Shown here: positions 31,916 to 41,660 of the stretch, in pieces
Layout: every line of letters begins with the position of its first letter
Position numbering within the stretch: the stretch's first letter is position 1
DNA from: Anthoceros angustus
Lineage: Eukaryota > Streptophyta > Anthocerotopsida > Anthocerotales > Anthocerotaceae
Assembly: GCA_010909165.1 (NCBI GenBank)
Contig: MU008206.1
Coordinates: 336,229-400,228 of the forward strand
DNA: 64,000 nucleotides
Direction: 5' to 3'
The notes under the pieces: generated by a model
Told to the model about the DNA's origin: nothing
The model's input: the letters and a program-made list of their open reading frames with translations, nothing else
Database searches by the model: none
Position numbers and translations under genes: made by a program

Positions 31916-34900
31916 CTGTGGCATCTGGATCTTGCCTATACGGTGGTATTAGCAGTTGTCACACCTTGAAGTGGAGCTTTTATGTCTTATTCTTCTTGTG
32001 TAGTGTGCACAGCAGTGCGACCTTCCTTGGTCTTCAGAAGAACTAGTTATTTCAATGTAACCACTGAGCCTTAAGGAGGCAAGCAGCTGTTACCTGGTCA
32101 TTTCGAGCTGTGACGATGTGATGTTTGCTTGCCTTCTGAAGGCTTGTGTTTGCCACAGTCTAGCCCTATTAGCATTCTGACCAGTACCTGGATTTGTTGG
32201 CTCCGCCACACACCCACCTTAGGTTTCTCTATGCATGCACCTGCGGCTTCTTCATCCCATGTGCACGCCCGCGGGCATGGGACTTCAACATGCAAGGTTG
32301 TACCTTCATTCTCACATCGCAGCTGCGTTGCTAGCACCAATTGCTCCCAATATTGAAAGCAACGAATCTGAGACGGTGTGCACTTAGCTTTCCAGGAGTT
32401 GGCCTAGTTCATGAAAAGCTGAGTCCACACCCTCCTAGGTGCTTGGCTTTAGGTTCCACGGTTTTGACCATGGAAAGAAAGATGACTTCTGGACACCTAT
32501 TCTGAATCTGGCCTGGATTCATTTTTTGGTTTGAAGGTTCCGAGTTTGAATGAATATCATTCAATTCCCAGGTTTGTTGATCCCCACAATTTGCGAGGTT
32601 TTTCCATGTGCAAGTGAAGGTGGAGTGGTCGACGTTGCGCGCAAAGATGTCAGTAGGAAGGGCAGATTCCACTCGACAATGAGGCTTTTTGTTGGCTTTG
32701 ACTGCATGCCATTGTCATAGATTGTAAACCGATGATGCCCTTTCACGCAAGCCATCTATTTCCAGATCAAGGAAATGACCATTATCATCGCCATTTTCGG
32801 TATTCAACACTAGGTGCATAGAACTATGTGTCCCGAAGTTTGTGGCAAGGTCTCCATGGCACTATTGGAGGAAAAAGGTGAAGCGAATATGGTGAGTCTA
32901 TGTAGTTCGGTAGCTTGGTTACAATGGCTTTGCCTTTACAAATTGCAATGATTAAAATTGGTTAGAATTCTAATGTGCTCATTCTTCCCACATGTGTTGG
33001 TTGAAGGGCTATGAGGTGCTGAAAGACATGGAAGTCCCTTTGTTTTATGGGTTTGGAGTTGACAAGTCACATGGTTGGGGTCCGCTTGACACACAACCCG
33101 CTGATTCCATGTTCCTCCAAAGACAAAGACCAAAATTTGCACATCTTGCACAAGAGCAAGACTACTACGCTGCAGCATCAAACAAACATAGCCAAACGGC
33201 ACATCGCACAACAAAGTCTACACCTGTTAACAACCTATGGGCACCAGACTGATAGTGGTCTTACGGATCACAAAAGTCTCTTCCCACTATTGGTAGGAGC
33301 GCCAGTCACACCACCTCTCCTCCATCTTTGCATTCGTGTCTTCAAAACTTCCGTAACATTTTCAGTTTGTATGCAGCCTTCCTTAACCTTCCGGTGTGAT
33401 CGAAGTCCCACAGTCGTTTGTTTCGCACCATGGTCTCGCCTGCCGCCAGGCCAACCGGTGGTGGCCTGGAGTCCACTGGGACTCGCGTGAAGGCCGGGCC
33501 GGATCATGAACCCTAACCCGCCTTCCTCCTTGGCTACACACCTCTACGTTGGTGGTCGGCACCTCCTTCGCCTTTTCCATTGCCAACGATGATGACCACC
33601 ATGTGACTGCTTGCCTTGTGAGTGTCTTTGAAGAATGACGCAAGAGATAATTAGTGTCAAGAAGAAAGGTGGGGAGATGACTTTCAAAGTTTTTAGGGTT
33701 CATGGACCCACTGACGAATAGCTTAGTGAGTGTAGGGCATGGTTTTCCATAGTAACCCTTCGGAACTCATGACCCCATGGCGCCTCACCACCCTCGTGCA
33801 CAACGCCTGTGAGAAGGCATATGTGGGCGTTGAGGAAGACCGCGGCTAAGATTGCATCCGAGGCTAGGATACATGTGGCGGAGGCTAGCAAGGAGGATTG
33901 CTGTGCAAGGGCGGTGTCCGCTAGGGGTGATCCTGTCCACACACCACCTACTAGAAGAAGTGCCAGTCTGATGCCGCACTGGGGCTTGGATGCCGGGTTC
34001 CCCTTCAAGACATGGAGGCGGAGGTTCCTCCGTGATCGAGGACCGTGGTTCGCACTGGGTACACCGTGGGGAGGTCCGCTTGGGATTCCTTTCGTGAACC
34101 CCACGTGGACATGCCTCGCCATCGCTACTCCTCCGCACGCCAAGTGGTAGTGGGCCATCTCGCACTTCATCAATGTAACGCGCGTTGGCGAGCCCGCCGA
34201 GTGCGAGATGAAGCCCTTGCCGGCAAATCAACGTGTGGGAAAAGCCGGGCAAGTCAACTTGCTCGAGAGATTGGGCTCTCTTCTTGGAGCGGACAAAAAT
34301 ACACATCGCTCAGAGAGTGAGATTATGGAACGATGTTGACCTTGCCCATGTCAAGGCATGCCGCCTTCCATTCCGAGCCCAAAGAGATGAAGCGATGTTG
34401 TTGTTGTTGAAGAACATGAAGGCGCATTCTCGCTTGAAGAATGTGCAAAGACACGTACTAATTTGCGGGCAAGGAAAACGCGTTCTTCAACATAATTTTG
34501 TCGGTGCGCAGACCTCGGTTTGCAATCTCTCCTTGGTCGTGCCATTGGTGTGGATAGGCGTGTGATCCGTTCGCCTTTGATGATTCTCGAGTGCCGGATT
34601 ACGTGTCGCCTATTTTTGGGGGCGGGGCCGTTGCTCGATGTGTTGTGCACAAGTGTGATGCCGTGAAGCAATTTTGGGAGCGAGCCGGCCCTCAAACACC
34701 AAGGATGCCAAGCGCATTAGGATTGCTAAAGACGTTTGAGAAACACATTGTCCATTTCACGGACATGTCGCAGTGACACAACCAATAGTCTCGCTTGCGT
34801 CGTTGTTGGGGTCTACTGCTTTTCATGTTCGCGAGAACCCGAGCCGTGGGTTTGCAACGCAAGCAAGTTTCATAAATTGCGTGCCACATTGTTTGTTGCA

Positions 34901-35269
34901 CTCTGGTACTTCTGTGTTCAACACTTCCATTGTTGGACAGTTGCCGTAAAGAGTCATTTTCATAGGCTTTCCCTGCATGCAACATTGCTTCCCAGATTGA
35001 GTACTCTGGGTGGAAGGTAGCGTGCAGGCACTAGCCTAGGAAAATCTCTGTCCCGCAAGTGTGTGCCCCCGTTTTTTGTTTGGTCAATTCTTTGTGGGAA
35101 ACCTGAGTATGGGTACTACTGATCCCGATTGCAAATGGTGGTTTGCCTAACTTACAAGTGGTGCAGCAGATTGTGGATCGACGCATCTATCTCGCTGGTA
35201 CCATACTAGTGTGTTTCCGTGACAAGGATGCGGTGTGGTTATCCGTGATTGGTGGGCAGCCGAACCTGG

Positions 35270-35790
35270 ATGATGGTGTGCCTTACATGAGGTTGGGGTT
35301 AACCTTAAGTGGATGGTGGTGCGACTCCATGTGTATGGTGGTCTCGACTCCATGTGTATGGTGGTCTCGACTCCATGTGTATGGTGGTGTGCCTCACGTG
35401 ACTCCAGTGCCGGTCCGCCTTCAAGTGGTTTGTGGTGTGGGTCTTGGTGGATTGTGGTTTGCCACAGAGTGGGTGCTTGTGGCGCATAATGGAGGGAGAT
35501 GTGGGTCTTAGTGCATGGTGGTTAGCCTCACGGGATGGTGGTGTACCTCATAGTGGCTCTAAGTGCATGGTGGCCTTCCTCATGAATAGAGGATTGGTCT
35601 CTAAGTGGATGGTGGCCTCCCTCATAGGATTATGGTCGCCTCTTAGTGGAAGCGGGTCTCGCCTTTACAAGTGGTGCATGGAGTGCCTCTAACTGGAAGG
35701 TGGTGCGCCTCTAAGTGGACGGTGATGTGCCTCATAGTGGAGGGGTGTGCTTTACCGGGGGGGCCTCCTAGTGTGTGTGATGGCCCTCAT
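35270..35790. repeat. Minisatellite, core unit 23 bp plus degenerate 20-40 bp units
   Basis: Three exact copies of a 23-bp unit beginning ACTCCATGTGTATGGTGGTC start at 35,324, 35,347 and 35,370. Around them, looser units of the form GTGCCTC..AGTGG and ATGGTGG continue to about 35,790. It has no coding interpretation. Confidence 0.8.
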
Positions 35791-36149
35791 AGTGGAATTT
35801 TGAACGTGGCCATCGATTGCCTCATTAATGTGTTTTTGGGTCTACATGGGTGGATGGCATGAATTTTTCTTCGTTCGTAGAACAAAGATCCCGGCATCCA
35901 GTTGGACAACGGCATTCGAGAAGTTGAAGCCATATTATGTGAAAAGCTTGCAGAGGAATGTCATTCGAGGGTATCACGTGAAATGGCTTTTCTAAAGGAT
36001 GCGAATGCTTACATACCATTTCGAATACACCTCGTGAGGTTGCCCATGTGATCGCGGCATTTGCCGCCCGCAGTGCCTCAACCTCCGGGTGTTGTGCCCC
36101 ATTATCGACCTATTCATCGCTGAGAGCATTAGGACGCCCTTTGTGAGAA

Positions 36150-37073
36150 AGAGGCGGATTTAATGGCACAACTTGGAATGCCTTTCGTGCAAATGTGAGC
36201 CTGTGGAGTGCAAGAAGGTATTGTTTTGTCCTGGAAACCAAAGATTGACGTCCTACCAAATGTTACCATCAATTGGAGGTGCTTCCAGACCAAGTTGTCG
36301 GGAAGACAGGAGGGTGTTGACAAGAAGCGTATTAAGTTGGTCTTCATGGAGACACACCATGGACATGGTTCTCAGTACATGAAAGACAAGCGCAGGCTTT
36401 TATTTTGCACGACTTCCGCAAAGGTGGCGGGGCCCGGAATTTCGACGCATGTGGAATTGTTTCCCAAAGATGTTGTGGTGCTCGACTTCTCAGAACTATG
36501 CCTTTGGTGTGCGTAATCTAAACCACCCATGCACCGTATAACGACTAAGTTACAATTTTGGTCCTTGTTTTCACCACGGGACACGAGGTAGATGTCATGA
36601 ACCTGTGTCCGGTGTCCACAAGTATTATCACTTTTTGTTAGTGATGACATGCTACACGATACCCTTTTGTGCAGATTGCTTGGTCTCCATTGGCGTGGAT
36701 GCGAACTGGGTTTCAAGGCCTCGAACACTGGTATGGCCGGATGGTGCTGGGTCTCACTACATGCACCATCGACTATGTGGCGAGGTATCCAAGCATAACA
36801 GGGGATGCAACATGTTATGGTCTTATTTTGGTAGTGGCTATGGGAAGGGGGGAACACGATGGAGCCGGAGCTATTTTTGAAGCGCGCTCTTCAGGCGCAA
36901 GAGTCTCACTGAGCACTGGAGCACCGCCCGATCACAGAATCTTTGCAGATGTTGTTGCATTCCTTCGCTCCACAATATCCTGGAGGAGCGTAGCTTCAGC
37001 CAGCCATGCAGTTGCCGTAGAATGGTTTTGCATCCAAGAAAAGAGGCCACATTTACCCTCTATGTCGTTATAG
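36150..37073 (+). pseudogene. Catalytic-type C-terminal half of a transposase-like protein, frameshifted
   Basis: An open stretch at 36,208-36,516 carries VLSWKPKIDVLPNVTINW and KVAGPGISTHVELFP. Next, SLFVSDDMLHDTL (about 36,628-36,667) has the SDD..HD box, and VSRPRTLVWPDGAG carries the W.DG box. YVARYPSITG, GCNMLWSYFGSGYGKG and GEHDGAGAIFEA then follow in alternating frames within about 130 bp. The order and the GxGxGKG..HDGAGA signature match the catalytic half of the family suggested for 30.5 kb. At least three frameshifts in this short stretch show decay or local sequence error. The frame continues to FADVVAFLRS and stops at about 37,070. Confidence 0.65.
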
Positions 37074-37079
37074 TCCTAG

Positions 37080-37560
37080 GATTCGATCCCAAGGGAATGT
37101 TGTGTCAAGGTGTGCTAAATCTATGGATTCTAGACACCCCGCCGCCACTACCCCACCTTCTCCACCACCGCCCAAACCCACCACTGTAGACTCGGCCACC
37201 GCAGTGGCTTCACCGTGGCGGTCCCACCACAGGCCGCCTCATGGAGTCTATTCACACCTTCTCTAACACGGACCTAGGGGCTATGGGCATACGGATACAC
37301 CTATATACGCCTCACTTACTTGGGAATTTCTGCGATTCCACCACACGCCCACTCCTTACGCACGATTTTCCCTCACACACCTCTCTCCCACAAGACTCAA
37401 CTCCCTCCGAACCTTTCCTTCCAATGAACTCTCCTCGCCTCACGGGCCAGCAAGATCGACGTCGTGGTCCGCCTGCGCGTCGACGAGCAGGCCCTGCNTC
37501 GCCATCACGCACATGTACCAACCACCAAGTTGTCGGGATCGCGTTTCGTGAAGTTTGAGG
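37080..37560. other. Spacer with an undetermined base at 37,498
   Basis: Pyrimidine-rich sequence without a recognised gene. The single n at 37,498 lies in a GC-rich stretch and may mark a collapsed or joined position, so the link between the transposase region and the downstream copia remnant should be treated with care. Confidence 0.5.
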
Positions 37561-38100
37561 AAGAAGGGTATTATCCATTATCCTTTTGATTTTCCTTTTC
37601 GGAAATTAGGTATTTTCTGGATTTTCCTCTATATATAAATCCGCTTAAATACTTTTAATTAGTTTTAATTCCACCTATTTCTTGAAGTTGGGTTATTAGT
37701 TTCTCATCTCGTTCTCCTTAAGTGGGAGTTATTTTAATAGTGATTATTACTTTCAGTTTACCTTAAGTTTTACTTTATGCCTTTAAGTAAAGTTTAGTTA
37801 GGGACTAGTTTTACTAGACTAGTTTTCCTAGACCTCTTTTGGTCGAAAATCACCCCTAGTTCATAGTGAGTGGGAGTGATAAAATAGCTTACTATTAGGG
37901 CACTCTTCACTAGGGCACCTAGGACTTAATAATTAATTTAGTCCTTAGGGCTCTAGGTAGTTTCTTTTAGTAGTTATTTAATTGGTTAGTTGTTACAACC
38001 ACTTATTGGTTACAACTACCTTGCCTACATAAAGGCATGTACTTTCTATTATGAATGTAATGCAACACATATTGCTAGAGCTTGTGTATGATTCTCATCA
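37560..38100 (+). mobile_element. 3' end of a second copia element (tail plus LTR), 5' part missing
   Basis: The segment before 37,877 resembles the tail of the full element (shared CTAGTTCATAGTGAGTGGGA at its end). The LTR 37,877-38,100 (224 bp) starts TGATAAAATAG and ends GATTCTCATCA. It differs from the LTRs at 15 and 22 kb by more changes than those two differ from each other. No matching 5' LTR is present, so the copy is truncated or rearranged, possibly at the uncertain join near 37.5 kb. Confidence 0.85.
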
Positions 38101-38109
38101 TTCTCTGAG

Positions 38110-38620
38110 TAGCTGCAACGCTTGTGGATGCCTCCAGATGTCCCTGACAGACTCTGTCAATATCTGGCTTTCCTCCTGTTCACCTTCGATTGCCATGAGT
38201 GCCATGAAACTGCTGGGCACATTTTCCATGTGTCCCAAGTCTTGTCGCGCTCCAGTAGCATCGTCGGCACTTTGCAATGGATTCCTACTCAAACCATCTG
38301 CATTGTGGTGCACCTTGCCTGCCCTATGCACAATCTCCATGTCATATTTAGACAGCAACAATGCCCACCTGGCCAGTTTCCCACTCAACTTCATATTGGT
38401 CATGAGCCAATGAAGTGGTTGGTGATCCGTCACCAATTGGAAACGTCTTCCAAACAGATAAATTCTGAAATGCAATACTGCTCACACTGCAGCAAGACAC
38501 TCTCCTTCGTATGAGGAGTAGTTTACCTCTGCCGAGTTGTTGGATCGGCTTCCATAAGCCACGACTCGTTCCATCCCTTCTGCGTCGTGATGATTGCTCC
38601 TATCCTGCAATACTCCAATC
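38110..38620 (-). pseudogene. Gypsy RNase H domain
   Basis: VVAYGSRSNNSAEVNYSSYE and GECLAAV lead into HFRIYLFGRRFQLVTDHQPL, then WLM and YDMEIVHRAGKVHHNADGLS, the standard RNase H and connection motifs. An in-frame TGA lies between AAV and AVLHFR. Confidence 0.9.
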
Positions 38621-38819
38621 CGTCTGAACAAAGCGGCTTCTCAAAGTCGGTCTAATCGGCATGGGCTTCCGGTGATCCCTAGATCTTGCCGAGCTAGCTC
38701 TGTTCTTGATCCCATATCCAAGTCACCTCCTTCTTCAGCATCTCATATAAGGGTTTGCATGTGGGCGGTCTTTCATAAACCTCTGTAGTAGTTCACCAAC
38801 CTAATGCTCTAAGAACTAC

Positions 38820-39400
38820 ATCCTTGGGCCTAGGCATCGCATCACTGCACCTTAGCCAAGCTGCGGCATGATTCCTCAGCACAATTTCATGTCCAAGATA
38901 CTCAATCCGCTTGAATGCAAATTTGCACTTTTCGGATGAGCTTTCAAGCATTTGGACAATCTTTGCAAGAGTCTCGGATGATCCATGTGTTCCTCGATGG
39001 TGTCGCTGAAAACTAGGATGTCGTCAATGTAACAACGCACAAGCGGATCCTGCGGCTCAAGTCGCAATTCTGCGGAAATATATGGAAGCATTTTTCAGCC
39101 CGAAGGCATAGTCTCCCATTCCCAAAGCTGATCCTTTCCCGAGCCGTTTTGCTCTTGTCCTTCACAATCACGATTGAAACACGGAAATCCAAAGTGGTAA
39201 AGTACTTTGCCTTACCAATTGCATCAAAAATCTCATCTGGAGTAGGCATGGGATCGTTCCATCAACGTTACTTCGTTGAGGTCGATAGTCCCCACACATT
39301 CGCCTATCTTTCCACTCGCCATTTTCGTCCTTCTTGATTGGGAGGAATTGCGACATACTCGAGCTTGATTCGATCACTCCTCAAAGCGCTCGACAACGCT
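38820..39400 (-). pseudogene. Gypsy reverse transcriptase, frameshifted
   Basis: RMCGDYRPQ (about 39,300), GKAKYFTTLDF (about 39,210), REFSFGNGRLCLRAEKCF-like sequence (39.13-39.08 kb) and CYIDDILVFSDTIEEHM (about 39,030) are RT motifs; YIDD is the catalytic box. They fall in different frames. Confidence 0.88.
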
Positions 39401-40619
39401 TGTCCACAATTTCCACTCTTGGACTCAACCTATGCCTTCTTGAAGATAGGCTCGGGAGCAGTGGTAACAATCTTGAACTTGATCTTTTCGTACCTTCCTA
39501 GCTCATTCAACATAAAAGCACCGTTTTTCTCGAGCATGTCGATGATCTTTTGTTTGTCCGGTGCGTCTTCATCAATCTTCCAGGCGTGAACCTCCTTGGT
39601 GACACTCTTGGTTACAAACTCTGTTTCCACATGACCATGCCAAACATGTCTTGGGTTCCTTCCCTTTCATCCGCCTCTGGCTTTCCATCTTCGCTAGGCG
39701 CGATGGCTCTTCTTCCTTCACCTCACATGGGAAATGCCAATCCGGCTCACTAACCACCTTAAGTATAGATCAGATACTGTCCCGGCAACTTGTGGGCGCC
39801 TCACTCACCCATGGTGTGCGTACTCTTCTTGGCAATCCCATGGCTTGTTCGTTCCTCAACATTGAGCTCTCCTAGCTCCTCTCCCTTTGAGTCTAGGATC
39901 ATGCCATCTCCTCCTCCTGAATCGTGGGATTGTGGCGTGCTTACCAAAGTCGGCCACGCCCTCCGGCTTCACCAACTACATTCCTTTGGATAAAGCGGAA
40001 GTTTGTCCATCTTCTTGACTTCTTTGCGAGTACCTTTCGGTTCCATGATTTCACTAGGTCTTCTTCCGTGATGGAACCATGAGTGTTCATGTTGCCTCGG
40101 TGTCTCAAGTCACCGCAACATTGGTCCAATAATCCGAATCATGTGCGTAAGAGACACCGCCATCAACCCAGCTCATTGCGAACCATGATCGGACCTCCTC
40201 ATACATCGTTCGGCAGGACGCTTGTCCAGCGCTCCACCGTTTTCCGGTATGACCGCAGGATTCACAAGTTGAACCTCCTCGACAACCGCGACCTCGGCAA
40301 AGAAACACCTTCGCCTTTCCTCTTCACCCGCCGAGAAGGTCTTACACTCCCATCTGCGATGATCATATCCACTTTGGGCGGCGAGCTTGCGGTGCTTCCT
40401 TCCCACAAGCTTCCAGTGGGCTGCTCGACAACCTCTCACTGCGTCTTCTCTTAGCGAGATGGAAATAATTGCACAACGAGAATTCGATTTACGACTCTAG
40501 CCTCGTCCTTTTCCACACGGTGTAGCGCAAACCTTGATGCCACATTGAAGCACCGCCTCCAATCATGATTCACGAGCACAATTCCAACAAGTGAATTCCT
40601 TGAACTTGCTCTCCATCTA

Positions 40620-41660
40620 CTACGAATCATTGATTCGCCTTCCCTCCGTCTTGGCGGGCTTCATGTTTAGTATGGATCTCTCGGACATGTGTCGTGAGAT
40701 TCCAGGCGATTCTCCTTTGTGATTTTCTCGAACCCTTGCCTCCTCAAGGTGCTCGGGCCGCGATCTTGACTCCCTTCCGCTCTGCGGGTTTGGTGCTTCA
40801 CGAGAGGACAATTCCTCTGTCTCCTCCCACATCTCGTACATGCTCAATTTGAGCAAAGCCATCTCTCGACCATCTCGCCGTGGCTTGCTGACGTCCTTCA
40901 CCGCCTTCTTCCTTACGCCACTTTTGCTCATGTTCAGGGAATAGTTGCAATTGCGAAAATCCCTTGCTTCCACGGTGATAGAAGGCTTCTTCATACATGG
41001 ATCAACTCCCATGGCGGGCCATGTAGCATCCGCTCCTAACAACACATCGTGGGGCGTAGCACGGTCACCAAACCAACCTCCATTGTGGTTGCATCCTCAT
41101 GCCTTCAACTCGATCTTGATCGGTTTCACAGTCATCCCATCACCATTTCCTTCGTTCCTGCGGAGTAGTGATGCTTACGCTTGGCAGTACGACTTGCGCC
41201 ATATAGCTTGAGGCGGCTGTGCGAGCTCCCAACAATCTTGGATGCGCTCCGGTGTCCACGACATTGGCAAATCCGTCAAAGGTAATTTCCGGTTTGTTGT
41301 CAATCATGGCAACACCTCCTTTACCTCTCGGGGCACATCGGGGCTGTTGGACTTCTCGGTTCTATCTCTTTCGATCCATTCCTCATGATCTTCTTGAAAT
41401 GTGAACTCTTGAGTCAAGTTCCAAATTGACCACAGGAACCTCCATGGCCTTCTCCAACGGTCTTCTACATCCACCTCCGGGTTAGAAGCCACACTGTGTA
41501 CCATCATCCACTTGCCTAAAACTTTCGGGCATTTTGCTTTGCTCTCGTTCGAGGCGTGTCCTTGGTAACCCCTTCTCCAGGTCAAGTGCGGTCTTCTTCT
41601 TCTTGCGAATCGCCGCCATGCCATACACTTCTTCATCCGAGTCGAGAAAAGAATCGTGAC
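40620..41660 (-). pseudogene. Gypsy aspartic protease region
   Basis: At about 41,240 the frame reads ITFDGFANVVDTGAHPRLLG; DTGA is the retroviral-type aspartic protease active site. The frame then continues toward LLGADATWPAMGVDP (41,045 downward) and a long charged linker to the RT. Confidence 0.75.

Larger units (their letters stand above)
31113..36149. other. Unresolved region between the two transposase halves
   Basis: No recognisable domain in any frame. 31.2-31.6 kb is AT-rich. 31.79-31.93 kb is a GTGCGG/GCAAGT simple repeat. A plus frame around 34,155-34,330 (NVTRVGEPAECEMKPLPANQ, then LLERLGSLLGAD) reads like genuine but unassigned protein. A plus frame around 35,880-36,020 (MAFLKDANAYIPFRIHLV) may also be coding. 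These could be the missing middle of the transposase-like protein, or unrelated decayed pieces. Confidence 0.3.

Noticed and set aside
33700-34320. Overlapping 113-173 codon frames on both strands
   Set aside because: GC-rich sequence opens several frames at once; none shows a domain except a weak plus-strand stretch mentioned under the unresolved region.
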